NCBI GenBank assembly: GCA_902599405.1
Contig: CACKFO010000009.1
Span: 1 to 63,686 of the forward strand
Direction: 5' to 3'
From: an uncultured Alphaproteobacteria bacterium
GTDB lineage: Bacteria; Pseudomonadota; Alphaproteobacteria; HIMB59
DNA length: 63,686 nt
The translations under genes were made by a program, and so were the position numbers. Shown piece after piece: positions 8,051 to 17,086 of this stretch. Positions within the stretch are counted from its first letter, which is position 1. Each line of letters starts with the position of its first letter. The notes beneath the pieces were generated by a model. That model was given only the letters and a program-made list of their open reading frames with translations, had not been told where the DNA came from and ran no database searches.

Positions 8051-9178
8051 ATGACAGAATTAGTATTAGAATTAAGTAGAAAATTTCAATATTTAAGATT
8101 TTCAAAAATTTTCCTCTTTATATGTATTCTCCTTCTTTTATTTTCTGAGCAGACTAGAAGTATTTTAATTTCATCATCGAGCGACGCCTACATAGCTGTA
8201 TCTAGCTTTGTTGGAGTAACACTTCTTCTATTCGTTATTCTTGAAAAGAGAAATTTTAATTTACAAAAATTAATTTTACAAAATAAGAAATTTGAAATTC
8301 CCATTTGCTCTATGTTAGGAGTTATACCTGGCTGTGGTGGAGCAATAATGGTAATGAGCTTATTCACTAGAAAAGTAGTTTCTTTTGGAGGTGTGCTCGC
8401 AGCGCTTATTAGTACTATGGGCGATGCAGCTTTTCTTCTCATTGCAACAAAACCCCAGGCTGCTTTAATCATACTACCAGTAACTTTTATAGTTGGCATA
8501 ACATCTGGATATGTTGCTCAACCTTTTACAAAAAATTTTTTACAAAATAAAATTAATAAGAATATAAATACAACCCATTTACCTAAAAACAAAATATCAA
8601 ATAAGTTTTATTATATTTGGTTTTTATTTTTAGCTCCTGGATTTATTTTGGGAATATTAAATGCTTTTAACACTGATCTTAACTTTAATTTTATTGGAAT
8701 TAATGTAGTTGAAGTAATGGCATTTATTTTGGCAATATACTGTGTATTGTTGTGGGTTTTAAATCCATTAACAGATATTCAAATGGCTTCAATACACGAA
8801 AACTCCTATAGAAAAGTTGTAGATACAACTTGCTTTGTTACTGTTTGGGTCATTATTTCATTTGTTGTCTACGAATTAATAGATCTATCAACTAATGGTT
8901 TAATATTTGAGTCATTAATACTATTTGGTCCATTTATTCCTCTTATGGCTATATTAATTGGTTTTATTCCTGGCTGTGGTCCTCAAATTATGATCACATC
9001 CATGTATGTGAGTGGTCAAATTCCTATGTCCGCACAAATAGGAAACTCTATATCTAACGACGGTGATGCACTTTTTCCTGCGATAGCTATATCTGCAAAA
9101 GCAGCAATAGTTGCTACACTCTACAGTGCGATCCCAGCTATTATAATTGCTTATCTCTGGTATTACCTTATAGGTTAA
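8051..9178 (+). CDS. Putative manganese/heavy-metal exporter (10-TM, ArsP_2-like)
   Basis: A 375-residue polytopic membrane protein with about ten helices and an internal repeat: GVIPGCGGAIMV near residue 92 with MGDAAFL some 30 residues later, and GFIPGCGPQIMI near residue 305 with NDGDALFPA some 30 residues later. These paired PGCG and GDA motifs are typical of the family annotated as putative manganese transporter (10TM heavy-metal exporter). The link to manganese is supported by divergent mntR and the palindrome directly upstream. It heads a run with the YqaA-like gene, dsbB and coq7. Export rather than import is inferred from the family. Confidence 0.75.
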   Translation: MTELVLELSRKFQYLRFSKIFLFICILLLLFSEQTRSILISSSSDAYIAVSSFVGVTLLLFVILEKRNFNLQKLILQNKKFEIPICSMLGVIPGCGGAIMVMSLFTRKVVSFGGVLAALISTMGDAAFLLIATKPQAALIILPVTFIVGITSGYVAQPFTKNFLQNKINKNINTTHLPKNKISNKFYYIWFLFLAPGFILGILNAFNTDLNFNFIGINVVEVMAFILAIYCVLLWVLNPLTDIQMASIHENSYRKVVDTTCFVTVWVIISFVVYELIDLSTNGLIFESLILFGPFIPLMAILIGFIPGCGPQIMITSMYVSGQIPMSAQIGNSISNDGDALFPAIAISAKAAIVATLYSAIPAIIIAYLWYYLIG

Positions 9179-9201
9179 ATACTAAATATTAATTAATTGT
9201 T

Positions 9202-9771
9202 ATGATTTGGAAGAATTTACATATATATGTTGAAAAAAAATCTAAATCAAAATATTCACAATATTTTTTATCTTTAGTTGCTTTTATAGAAAGTATTTTT
9301 TTTCCAATTCCCCCAGATTTAATTTTAATACCAATTGTTTATTTTAACCCAAAAAAGTTTGTAGTAACTGCCCTGAACTGTACGATATTTTCAGTCATTG
9401 GTGGCGCTTTTGGATATATCATAGGGTATTTCATTTTTGATATCGCCCAATCTTATTTTGATATAAGCAAGCAGGGTGCATTTATGAATTTTTATAATGA
9501 TTGGGGTATTTTTGCAGTTTTTTTGGGTGGTTTTACACCTATACCTTTCAAAGTTATAGCTTTAACAAGTGGATATGCTCAATTTAATTTTATCTATTTT
9601 ATACTCCTTTCATTGTTATCTAGGGGGTTGAGGTTTTTTATTATTGCTTTTATCATTAAACAATTTGGGAAATTAGGTATGGAAATTTTACAAAGAAATA
9701 AACTATTAATTTTTATAATCATACCTCTTGGAATAGTCCTTTTTATTTATTTATTTTTTTATCATGATTAA
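9202..9771 (+). CDS. YqaA/DedA-like SNARE-associated membrane protein
   Basis: A 189-residue inner-membrane protein of the VTT/DedA superfamily, YqaA branch. The opening FIESIFFPIPPDLILIP and the later FLGGFTPIPFKVIALTSG are the two conserved re-entrant segments, with Pro-rich turns and a conserved Arg-containing stretch (LLSRGLRFFIIAFII). The family is linked to membrane homeostasis and lipid or proton-coupled transport; a specific role is not established. It lies 23 bases after the metal exporter and overlaps dsbB by 8 bases. Confidence 0.85.
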   Translation: MIWKNLHIYVEKKSKSKYSQYFLSLVAFIESIFFPIPPDLILIPIVYFNPKKFVVTALNCTIFSVIGGAFGYIIGYFIFDIAQSYFDISKQGAFMNFYNDWGIFAVFLGGFTPIPFKVIALTSGYAQFNFIYFILLSLLSRGLRFFIIAFIIKQFGKLGMEILQRNKLLIFIIIPLGIVLFIYLFFYHD

Positions 9772-10234
9772 ACAAACTAATATTTTATTTCTTGTTTTCT
9801 TGTTTTCGCTGGTAGCTATGTCTTTTGCTTTAATATTACAATATGCATATGGTCATAGCCCATGTAAATTGTGTGTATATCAACGAGTTCCATATTATTC
9901 AATTTTGATATTGGGTGTATTTTATTTTTTAATGAAAAGATTTTTCAATTTAATTTATATATTACTAACTATCTTGCTTCTTGTTGAATTAGGAATTTCC
10001 GGTTATCATTCTCTTACAACATTTGGAATAATTGAGTACACCGGATGTGAAGCTGCCACGCTTCCAAATGATATTACAAAATTAAAAGAAGAATTAATGT
10101 CTAATACATTAATTACCACATGCTCAGATGCAAACTTACCTTACTTTGGTATTCCATTATCAGTTTATAACTTCTTGTTTTCAATGACTTTTCTGATATT
10201 AATTATTTTTAATGCCTACAAAAAAGAAAAATAA
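9764..10234 (+). CDS. dsbB: Disulfide bond formation protein B
   Basis: Inner-membrane quinone reductase that reoxidises DsbA and passes electrons to ubiquinone. It has 156 residues with four helices. Both redox pairs are visible: Cys34/Cys37 in SPCKLCVYQR (first periplasmic loop) and Cys95/Cys120 in the second loop. The conserved Arg after the first CXXC is present. Its 3' end overlaps coq7, which makes ubiquinone, its electron acceptor. No dsbA is in the window. Confidence 0.93.
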   Translation: MIKQTNILFLVFLFSLVAMSFALILQYAYGHSPCKLCVYQRVPYYSILILGVFYFLMKRFFNLIYILLTILLLVELGISGYHSLTTFGIIEYTGCEAATLPNDITKLKEELMSNTLITTCSDANLPYFGIPLSVYNFLFSMTFLILIIFNAYKKEK

Positions 10235-10769
10235 ATCACTGAGCGGTGAAGATAAAAAATTAATTGAAGAAATTATCAGAGTTGATCATGCAGGTGAGCA
10301 TGGAGCAACGCAAATATATCGAGGACAATTAGCTATTTTTAAAGAAAACACAGAATTTGGAAAAGAAATTAAGGAGATGGCTGACCAAGAGGAAATTCAT
10401 AAATCAACTTTTGATGAATACATAGTAAAAGAGAACGTAAAACCAACCGCTTTATTTCCATTTTGGAATTTAGCAGGTTATGCCCTTGGATTAGGAACTG
10501 CATTACTGGGGAAAAAAGCTGCAATGGCATGCACCGTTGCTGTTGAGGAGGTTATTGGTCAACACTATGAGGAACAAGCCAAGGAACTATCAAAAAGAAA
10601 ATTAAAACCAGACTTATTGAAGACTGTAAAAAAGTTTAGAGAAGATGAGCTAGAACATCATGATACAGGCGTCGAACACCAGGCAGAAATGACAACTGGG
10701 TATGTTCTTTTGTCTAAAACTATAAAACAGCTATGCTATACTGCAATAAAAATAACTAAAAAATATTAA
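10212..10769 (+). CDS. coq7: Demethoxyubiquinone hydroxylase (Coq7)
   Basis: Di-iron monooxygenase of ubiquinone biosynthesis, hydroxylating 2-polyprenyl-3-methyl-6-methoxy-1,4-benzoquinol. The 185-residue protein has the ferritin-like iron-ligand motifs: IIRVDHAGEHGA (residues about 21-32), ADQEEIHKSTF, VAVEEVIGQHY and EDELEHHDTG. The start overlaps dsbB by 23 bases, so the two are probably coupled. The stop overlaps that of the convergent HNH gene by 4 bases. Confidence 0.95.
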   Translation: MPTKKKNKSLSGEDKKLIEEIIRVDHAGEHGATQIYRGQLAIFKENTEFGKEIKEMADQEEIHKSTFDEYIVKENVKPTALFPFWNLAGYALGLGTALLGKKAAMACTVAVEEVIGQHYEEQAKELSKRKLKPDLLKTVKKFREDELEHHDTGVEHQAEMTTGYVLLSKTIKQLCYTAIKITKKY

Positions 10770-11326
10770 TCCTTCTCTAAGACACTATCCCAATATAAAT
10801 AATCTCTCCAACTTGAATGAAGATAATCAGAAGGAAAATTTTTACTTTTTAATCTTAAAGAATATTGAGAGGGTTCTTTAGGTTTTCTAAGCAATTTAAA
10901 ACCAACTTGACTTAAATCCCTACTTCCTTTGGTCCAATTACATTTTGAACATGCAGTCACAACATTCTCCCAATTTGTCAGTCCACCTTTTGAACGAGGT
11001 ATCAAATGATCGAAAGTTAATTCTTTTGTTGAAAATTTATCATTGCAATATTGACATGTGAAATCATCTCTCAAAAAAACATTAAATCTTGTAAATGCAG
11101 GTTTATGACTATGTGGTATGTAATCTTTGAGTGCGATAATGCTAGGGAGTTTTATTTCAAAAGATGGAGATGAAACCTTTTGATCATATTCTTCAACTAT
11201 ATTAACTCTATCAAGAAAAACTGCTTTTACCGTATCTTTCCAACTCCATATGGATAAGGGGAAATAGCTAAGAGGCCGGTAGTCTGCATTTAATACTAAA
11301 GATGGACAATGATTCGAGTTAATCAT
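10766..11326 (-). CDS. HNH endonuclease family protein
   Basis: A 186-residue protein of the HNH family common in alphaproteobacteria. The N-terminal half (LVLNADYRPLSYFPLSIWSW) is characteristic of this subgroup. The nuclease core follows: CQYCNDKFSTKELTFDHLIPRSKGG, then NVVTACSKCNWTKGSRDL, giving two CXXC zinc pairs around the DH and N catalytic positions. The natural substrate is unknown; it is a chromosomal gene with no intron, phage or toxin context here. Confidence 0.9.
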   Translation of the reverse strand: MINSNHCPSLVLNADYRPLSYFPLSIWSWKDTVKAVFLDRVNIVEEYDQKVSSPSFEIKLPSIIALKDYIPHSHKPAFTRFNVFLRDDFTCQYCNDKFSTKELTFDHLIPRSKGGLTNWENVVTACSKCNWTKGSRDLSQVGFKLLRKPKEPSQYSLRLKSKNFPSDYLHSSWRDYLYWDSVLEKD

Positions 11327-11371
11327 GGTTAAATATTAACATATCCAAAAAAGAGTATGATTAATAGTTTA

Positions 11372-11977
11372 TTAATTCCAGTGTTCATACAGCTTGTTAA
11401 TCTCATCTAAAGCAATTGGGCTAATTGAATGTGCACAGTTATCATCTAAAACCAGTTTACTAGAAAATTTTTTTGATTCCAAAAACGAATTTGTCTCAAC
11501 TGCCCTATTAAATGGTACGACATCATCCATTTTTCCATGAAAAATTAAAAAACTAGATTTGATTTCAGATATTTTTAAATCATTTAAAATTTCTTTTGGT
11601 AATGATCCTGATAATGAAATGATACTGTGAAAATTTAAATTTTTTTGTAGAGCATAATATGTCGCCAACATAGAGCCCTGAGAGAAACCAATGATAGAAA
11701 TCTGAGTTTCATCAACTGAGTGTTCATGAATTATATTTTCAATTATTTTTTCAAGATGAAAGAAGGCTGTTTTTAGGCCTTCTTTTAATTCTTCAATAGA
11801 TCTTTCTTTTAATGGAAACCACTGATACCCAAAATAATTGAATTCACAGGGCTCCGGGGCATTAGGAGATATAAACTCAGTTTCTTCTTTTTCCAAAGAT
11901 ATATAATCTTTTAAGGAAATTAGGTCATTTCCATTAGACCCATAACCATGCAAAAATAATACAATTTTCTTCATCAA
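11372..11977 (-). CDS. Phospholipase/carboxylesterase family serine hydrolase
   Basis: Alpha/beta hydrolase of 201 residues in the LPL/carboxylesterase family. It has the oxyanion segment LHGYGSNGNDL, the nucleophile elbow GFSQGS in the middle of the protein, the acid in GKMDDVVPF and the catalytic His in CAHSISP. No signal peptide is seen, so it is likely cytoplasmic. Substrates in this family are short-chain esters or lysophospholipids; the real one is unknown. It is divergent from the HIG1 gene. Confidence 0.9.
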   Translation of the reverse strand: MMKKIVLFLHGYGSNGNDLISLKDYISLEKEETEFISPNAPEPCEFNYFGYQWFPLKERSIEELKEGLKTAFFHLEKIIENIIHEHSVDETQISIIGFSQGSMLATYYALQKNLNFHSIISLSGSLPKEILNDLKISEIKSSFLIFHGKMDDVVPFNRAVETNSFLESKKFSSKLVLDDNCAHSISPIALDEINKLYEHWN

Positions 11978-12031
11978 TTCTTCTTAAATTTAATAATTAG
12001 ACATTTATAGATAATTTGATAACTATTTACC

Positions 12032-12232
12032 ATGTTTTCATCTACTGTATTGCCTTTTGTTTTAGTTGTATCCATGATTTTAGCTCTTCTCATGGTTGTA
12101 ATTGGTGTAATAGCTATGGCTAAAAATGGAAGTTTTAATAAAAAACACAGTAACAAACTTATGCGAATGAGAGTATTGTTTCAAGGTATTGCTGTTTTAG
12201 TATTCGCTGCGATAATATATTTATCAAGATAA
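12032..12232 (+). CDS. HIG1-domain twin-transmembrane protein
   Basis: A 66-residue membrane protein with two helices separated by a basic loop (KKHSNKLMRMRVLFQG), matching the HIG_1_N family found in alphaproteobacteria and mitochondria. Relatives associate with respiratory supercomplexes or cytochrome oxidase assembly; that role is inferred from family knowledge only. It lies 16 bases upstream of argH on the same strand. Confidence 0.88.
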   Translation: MFSSTVLPFVLVVSMILALLMVVIGVIAMAKNGSFNKKHSNKLMRMRVLFQGIAVLVFAAIIYLSR

Positions 12233-12248
12233 TTTAATTACTAAAATC

Positions 12249-13640
12249 ATGAATAAGAAAAGTAAAATACTATCAACCCCAATTAATAAAAGCACTTCCA
12301 GTTTAATGGATGATTTTAATAGCTCAATTGATGTTGATAAAAGATTAATTGAAGAGGATATTGCTGTTACAAGTGCACATGTAAAAGCTTTAGTAAAACT
12401 AAAAGTTATTTCAAAAAAAGAAGCTCTTACTATTCAAAAAGGATTAAATTCAATATTGAATGATCATAAAAAAGGTAGACTAAAATTTTCAAAAAAAAAT
12501 GAGGATATTCACATGAATGTAGAGTCTTACCTCAATAAAAAAATAGGTAATGTAGCTAATAAAATACATACTGGAAGGTCTCGTAATGATCAGGTAGCAA
12601 CTGATACTAGATTATGGACAATTAAAGCCTCCAAAAATTTACAAGAAGAAATCAAGAATTTAATGAAGTCTATTTTAAATCAAGCTCGTGGAAATGAAAA
12701 AACTATTATTCCTGGATTTACACATTTGCAAGTGGCACAACCTGTATCTTTGGCTCATCACTTAATTGCATATTTAGAGATGTTTAAAAGAGACTTAAAT
12801 TATTTTGATTTTTGTATAAATAACAGCGATGAAAATGTATTAGGCAGTGCTGCTTTAGCAGGTAGTAATTATAACTTAGATATAGGTTTACTAAATAAAA
12901 GTTTACATTTTTCAAAATCTAAAAATAATTCTATGGATGGTGTGAGTGATCGTGATTTTTGCATATATTTTCTACATGCTAGTTCTTTAACTGCGACGCA
13001 TTTAAGTAAATTATCATCTGAGCTAATTTTATGGTCAAGTAATTTCATGAAGTTATTTAATATAAGTAGTGAATATTCTACAGGTAGTTCCATAATGCCT
13101 CAAAAAAGAAATCCCGACTCATTAGAACTTGTAAGATCAAAAACGAATAGCATTAGAATTAAGTCAATAGAACTCTCAAATATCGTTTCAAACCTTCCTT
13201 TAACTTATTTTAAAGATTTTCAGGAGGATAAAAGGATAATATTTGATTGTTATGATGAGTTAATAAGCTGTATTAAAATTATGGAAGAAGTTATAAAAAA
13301 ATCTAATTTTGAAAAATCTATTGGAAGAGATTTATGCAATAATTATTTCGCTACAGCTACAGATTTAGCAGACTATCTAGTTATAGAAAAGAAAATACCT
13401 TTCAGAGACTCTTATAAAATTATTGCTGATATAGTAAATTATGCGCAGAAAAAAAATAAAAATCTCTCACAAATAAAAATTGATGAATACCAAAAATTTC
13501 AAAAATCAATTGATAAAAATATTTATAAATATGTTGATATAAATAAAAGTCTATCAAGAAAAAAAACACCCATGAGCTCTAATCCAAAAGAGGTTTCTAA
13601 AGTGATTAGAAAATATATTAAATTTCTTAGAATAAGATGA
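12249..13640 (+). CDS. argH: Argininosuccinate lyase
   Basis: Last step of arginine synthesis, splitting argininosuccinate into arginine and fumarate in the cytoplasm. The 463-residue fumarase/aspartase-superfamily protein carries the signature GSSIMPQKRNPD near residue 280, TGRSRNDQVATD near residue 110 and the catalytic His region PGFTHLQVAQP. The C-terminal third is unusually Lys/Asn-rich, in keeping with the AT bias. The stop overlaps the start of the small lipoprotein gene. Confidence 0.97.
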   Translation: MNKKSKILSTPINKSTSSLMDDFNSSIDVDKRLIEEDIAVTSAHVKALVKLKVISKKEALTIQKGLNSILNDHKKGRLKFSKKNEDIHMNVESYLNKKIGNVANKIHTGRSRNDQVATDTRLWTIKASKNLQEEIKNLMKSILNQARGNEKTIIPGFTHLQVAQPVSLAHHLIAYLEMFKRDLNYFDFCINNSDENVLGSAALAGSNYNLDIGLLNKSLHFSKSKNNSMDGVSDRDFCIYFLHASSLTATHLSKLSSELILWSSNFMKLFNISSEYSTGSSIMPQKRNPDSLELVRSKTNSIRIKSIELSNIVSNLPLTYFKDFQEDKRIIFDCYDELISCIKIMEEVIKKSNFEKSIGRDLCNNYFATATDLADYLVIEKKIPFRDSYKIIADIVNYAQKKNKNLSQIKIDEYQKFQKSIDKNIYKYVDINKSLSRKKTPMSSNPKEVSKVIRKYIKFLRIR

Positions 13641-13786
13641 TCAAGTTTTTATTAATAATATTATTGCCCATATTTATCATTGGCTGTGGAAACCAAAAAC
13701 CTAATAAATTACCAGAAGGTGTTGTAGATAAATCTCAATATCCATTTCCTCCTAATGATGACTATGATTACCCTGAGAGCGAATAA
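13637..13786 (+). CDS. LptM-like small lipoprotein
   Basis: A 49-residue lipoprotein, short enough to be missed by length cut-offs. MIKFLLIILLPIFIIGC is a compact lipoprotein signal with Cys17 as lipidation site, followed by GNQKP and a Pro/Asp/Tyr-rich tail. Start and stop both overlap neighbours (argH stop; lysA start within TAATG), so the triplet is clearly coupled. In alphaproteobacteria an LptM (YifL-like) lipoprotein, which helps LptD mature, typically lies between argH and lysA; the family call rests on this position and the signal, since the tail is divergent. Confidence 0.8.
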   Translation: MIKFLLIILLPIFIIGCGNQKPNKLPEGVVDKSQYPFPPNDDYDYPESE

Positions 13787-14973
13787 TGCTGGATAAAATA
13801 TTAAAAGAGTTTTCTAGTCCTTTTTATCTTTATGATGAGGATAAAATTAAAAATAAGATAAATTTTCTAAATAATTTAGAATTAGACTTTCCAAGAAAAT
13901 TTAATTTTGCCGTCAAAGCTAATCCTAACCTTGCAATTTTAAACCTTATTCATCGTTGTGGTTTTGGTGCTGAAGTTGTCTCTGCTGGTGAACTATTTAA
14001 ATCATTGAAAGCCGGATTTGAACCTGAGGATATTATATTTGATGGGCCAGGAAAAACTGATTTTGATTTAAAGTACGCTATCACGCAGAAGATTCACTCT
14101 ATAAATGTTGAAAATATTGAGGAAGTTGAATTCATTAATGATTACTCTTTAAGTAAGGGGCTAAAAACAAATATTGGTATCAGAATAAACCCCGATATTG
14201 ATGGGTCGACCATGGATAAGATTACTACTGGTTTATCAGGAGGTAAATTTGGTATTTCAATTGATCAAATTGACTTCGATACAATCTCTAATTTAGAGGG
14301 GGTGAACTTAAAAACACTTTCTGTTCATATAGGAAGTCAAATAACTGATTATCACAAGTTACTTGGTTCATATGAAAATCTAATCAAAATTGCAGATGAG
14401 CAAAATCTTAAAAATAATATAAATATTGATACTTTAGATTTTGGTGGAGGATTTGCTGTTCTTGATCACTCAGATAAAGAAATCAATTTTGATAGTTGGA
14501 AAAATAATTGTAACAAAATACTTAGTGGAAAAAATTATAATATTATTTTTGAACCTGGAAGATTTATAGTAGCTGATAGCTGTGAACTTATCAGTAAAGT
14601 TTTATATATAAAAAATAGTGGCAATAAGAAAATTGCTATTATTGACTGTTCATTTTCTGAATACATTCGTCCAGCTTTGTATGACATAAAGCCTCCAATA
14701 AAAGTTTCAAACAATTCAAAAGATGTTGAAATTTATGATATCGCAGGTGGAATTTGTGAGTCTACTGATTATTTTGTAAAAGATATTGAACTACCTAAGA
14801 TAAAAGTTGGAGATAATTTAATATTTATGAATGTTGGTGCTTATGGATCCTCTATGTCCTCAACTTATAATAGTCGACCTCGACCTCTAGAGGTATTATT
14901 CAACAAAGATGAGTATCGTGTAATCCGATCTCGTGATACCTTAGAAGATCTATGTAAAAATGAGATCATGTAA
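13786..14973 (+). CDS. lysA: Diaminopimelate decarboxylase
   Basis: PLP enzyme that makes lysine from meso-diaminopimelate. The 395-residue protein starts directly with the alanine-racemase-like barrel. The PLP lysine is Lys44 in FAVKANPN; HIGSQ and the glycine loop DFGGGF bind phosphate. The C-terminal barrel has EPGRFIVA, CSFSEYIRPALYD and GSSMSSTYNSRPRP. It is slightly shorter than typical (about 420), consistent with streamlining. It overlaps the next gene by one base. Confidence 0.96.
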   Translation: MLDKILKEFSSPFYLYDEDKIKNKINFLNNLELDFPRKFNFAVKANPNLAILNLIHRCGFGAEVVSAGELFKSLKAGFEPEDIIFDGPGKTDFDLKYAITQKIHSINVENIEEVEFINDYSLSKGLKTNIGIRINPDIDGSTMDKITTGLSGGKFGISIDQIDFDTISNLEGVNLKTLSVHIGSQITDYHKLLGSYENLIKIADEQNLKNNINIDTLDFGGGFAVLDHSDKEINFDSWKNNCNKILSGKNYNIIFEPGRFIVADSCELISKVLYIKNSGNKKIAIIDCSFSEYIRPALYDIKPPIKVSNNSKDVEIYDIAGGICESTDYFVKDIELPKIKVGDNLIFMNVGAYGSSMSSTYNSRPRPLEVLFNKDEYRVIRSRDTLEDLCKNEIM

Positions 14974-15539
14974 TGATAATATTTTTAAAGCGTGTAAATA
15001 TTATAATCGCCTTAATTTTATTATTTTTAACTCTTGGTTTAATTAAATTTAAAAATAATTTATCTCATGATCCTGTAAGTAACTTTAATGTTGATGCGAT
15101 TGTTGTATTAACAGGAGGGAAAGGAGAGAGAATTATTGAGGGTTATAAACAAATTGAAAAATCTAATCAAAATAAGTTGTTTATTTCTGGTGTTGATAAT
15201 ACCTTTAATTCAGAAGTTGTATTAGTGAATATTCTTAACTTTGATCAAAACATTGTTGAATGTTGTATTGAGGTTGGATATTTATCAAAAAATACATATG
15301 AAAATGCGTTAGAAACAAGATATTGGGCCTTAGAAAAAAAAATAAAATCGATTTTATTAATTACTTCAGATTTACATATGCAACGTGCAGAATTTTTATT
15401 TAATCAACTATCAGGTTTGAAAGTAACTCCTTATTCTGTGAGCAATAGTGATATAGTTATTCCTTTTGAAAAATTGGTAGAGGAGTACATTAAGTTAATT
15501 GTCTCAAAATTAGTTTTTATAAAAAAATATGAAATTTAG
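14973..15539 (+). CDS. YdcF-like (DUF218) membrane protein
   Basis: A 188-residue protein with one N-terminal membrane helix and a DUF218/ElyC-type domain beginning VDAIVVLTGGKGERI near residue 40 and continuing through LLITSDLHMQRAEFLF. This family has a Rossmann-like fold; some members act in cell-envelope polysaccharide metabolism, but most have no proven activity. It lies between lysA and plsC with overlaps on both sides, an order common in alphaproteobacteria. Confidence 0.82.
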   Translation: MIIFLKRVNIIIALILLFLTLGLIKFKNNLSHDPVSNFNVDAIVVLTGGKGERIIEGYKQIEKSNQNKLFISGVDNTFNSEVVLVNILNFDQNIVECCIEVGYLSKNTYENALETRYWALEKKIKSILLITSDLHMQRAEFLFNQLSGLKVTPYSVSNSDIVIPFEKLVEEYIKLIVSKLVFIKKYEI

Positions 15540-16200
15540 TTTTTTAATAACATTTTATTTTACAACAGCTATTGTATTAATTATTTCTTTGTTAGGCCTT
15601 CCCTTCAAATATACAAAATTTAGATTTTTTGTGCTTTTCTTTACAAGGAACATGGCAGTAATTTTAAAACTGTTTGGAATTAATATAGAAGTAATTAATT
15701 CTGATATTGCTCACAAAAAGGGTTATCTCTATGCGAGTAAACATCAGTCAATGTTTGAAACAATATACTTTAATGAACTTTTTTATAATCCTGCATATAT
15801 TTTAAAAAAAGAATTATTGAATATTCCACTATTTGGGACCTACCTTAAAAAATTGGGAATGATTGCTATTGATAGAAAACAAGGAATCCATAGTCTTCGT
15901 TATGTAAATCAGCAAACAGCTGAATATTTAGATCATAGACCTGTAATAATTTTTCCCGAGGGAACCAGAACAACCTTTAAAGATCAACCTGATTTAAAAC
16001 CTGGAATTTATTCTATGTACAAGTCTTTGAACAAGCCAGTTGTACCTATTGCTTTAAATTCTGGAAAATTTTGGCCTAAAAATAATCAGATTCATAAAGG
16101 CTCCATAACAGTAGAGTTTAAACAGCCGATACCTCCTGGGTTGAGCAAGCAAGAATTTTTAAATAAACTCAAAATTGAGATAAATAGCCTTAATCATTAG
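15529..16200 (+). CDS. plsC: 1-acyl-sn-glycerol-3-phosphate acyltransferase
   Basis: Membrane-bound acyltransferase producing phosphatidic acid in phospholipid synthesis. The 223-residue protein has an N-terminal hydrophobic segment, the acceptor motif KHQSMFE (an HX4E form of the usual HX4D), the glycerophosphate-binding IIFPEGTR and the later PVVPIALNSG. The Glu in place of Asp in the first motif is worth noting but may be normal in this clade. It overlaps the YdcF-like gene by 11 bases and is convergent with tyrA (11-base overlap). Confidence 0.92.
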   Translation: MKFSFLITFYFTTAIVLIISLLGLPFKYTKFRFFVLFFTRNMAVILKLFGINIEVINSDIAHKKGYLYASKHQSMFETIYFNELFYNPAYILKKELLNIPLFGTYLKKLGMIAIDRKQGIHSLRYVNQQTAEYLDHRPVIIFPEGTRTTFKDQPDLKPGIYSMYKSLNKPVVPIALNSGKFWPKNNQIHKGSITVEFKQPIPPGLSKQEFLNKLKIEINSLNH

Positions 16201-17086
16201 GAATAAATTTTCCTGCCTGTCTTGCTTTAACAATTCTATCTCTTACATTTTTGGTCTTCTTTAATTTTGTTAATAAATTCTTAGAATTTCCCTGATTGAG
16301 GGTTTTAGAAAAATTTTTTAATTCACTTATGAAATTATTAGTTAATTTTAGAATTTGGGAATTATTTGCTAAAAATATATCCCTCCACATTTCTGGATCA
16401 CTTCCTGCTACTCTAGTAAAGTCTCTAAATCCACCAGCAGAAAATTTTACAAGCTTTGAATTTAGTGAAGATTCTTTTTTCATTGCCGTCAAAACTAATG
16501 AATAGGAAATTAAATGAGGCAAGTGTGAAGTCAAACTAAGCACTTTATCATGCTCTTTTGCAGACATAATTTCAATTTTCATATTTAGTGACTTCCAAAA
16601 CCTAACAATCTTATTAATGTTTGTCTTGGAAGATTTTTTTAAAGGACAAATAATATTATATCTATTTGTAAATAGTCCATCAAATCCATGTTCCAGTCCA
16701 GCTTTTTCAATACCCGCTATTGGATGTGAGGGAATAAAATTAAATTTATACTTTTTTTGATTATATAATTTTTCTATGTTTAGTTTTGTTGAGCCCACAT
16801 CTGTAACAATTGTTTTATCTAAATTAATGTTGCTAAGTTTTTTGAATATAGATTGATACTGGAGCATAGGTACACAAATAATTATGAGATCAATGTTTAA
16901 TTTGTTGATTTCTTGAAGTGATTTCAAAACTATTACATTGTTTAATTTTGATTTTTTAATTCTAATTTTAAGGTTATTGGATTTATCAAAGGCAAAAATA
17001 TTAACATTTTTGTATTTTTTAATTACTGATCTTGCTATTGATGATCCAATCATTCCAAAACCAATTATGAGAATATTTTTAAACAT
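16190..17086 (-). CDS. tyrA: Prephenate/arogenate dehydrogenase
   Basis: Tyrosine pathway dehydrogenase of 298 residues. The N-terminal Rossmann fold starts ILIIGFGMIGSSIA; the catalytic His lies in IPSHPIAGIEKAG; the dimerising C-terminal helical domain carries SLTSHLPHLISYSL and GFRDFTRVAGSDPEMWRD. Whether it prefers prephenate or arogenate cannot be read from sequence. The start overlaps hisC by 8 bases; a HisC-like aminotransferase beside TyrA could also serve aromatic transamination. Confidence 0.93.
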   Translation of the reverse strand: MFKNILIIGFGMIGSSIARSVIKKYKNVNIFAFDKSNNLKIRIKKSKLNNVIVLKSLQEINKLNIDLIIICVPMLQYQSIFKKLSNINLDKTIVTDVGSTKLNIEKLYNQKKYKFNFIPSHPIAGIEKAGLEHGFDGLFTNRYNIICPLKKSSKTNINKIVRFWKSLNMKIEIMSAKEHDKVLSLTSHLPHLISYSLVLTAMKKESSLNSKLVKFSAGGFRDFTRVAGSDPEMWRDIFLANNSQILKLTNNFISELKNFSKTLNQGNSKNLLTKLKKTKNVRDRIVKARQAGKFIPND

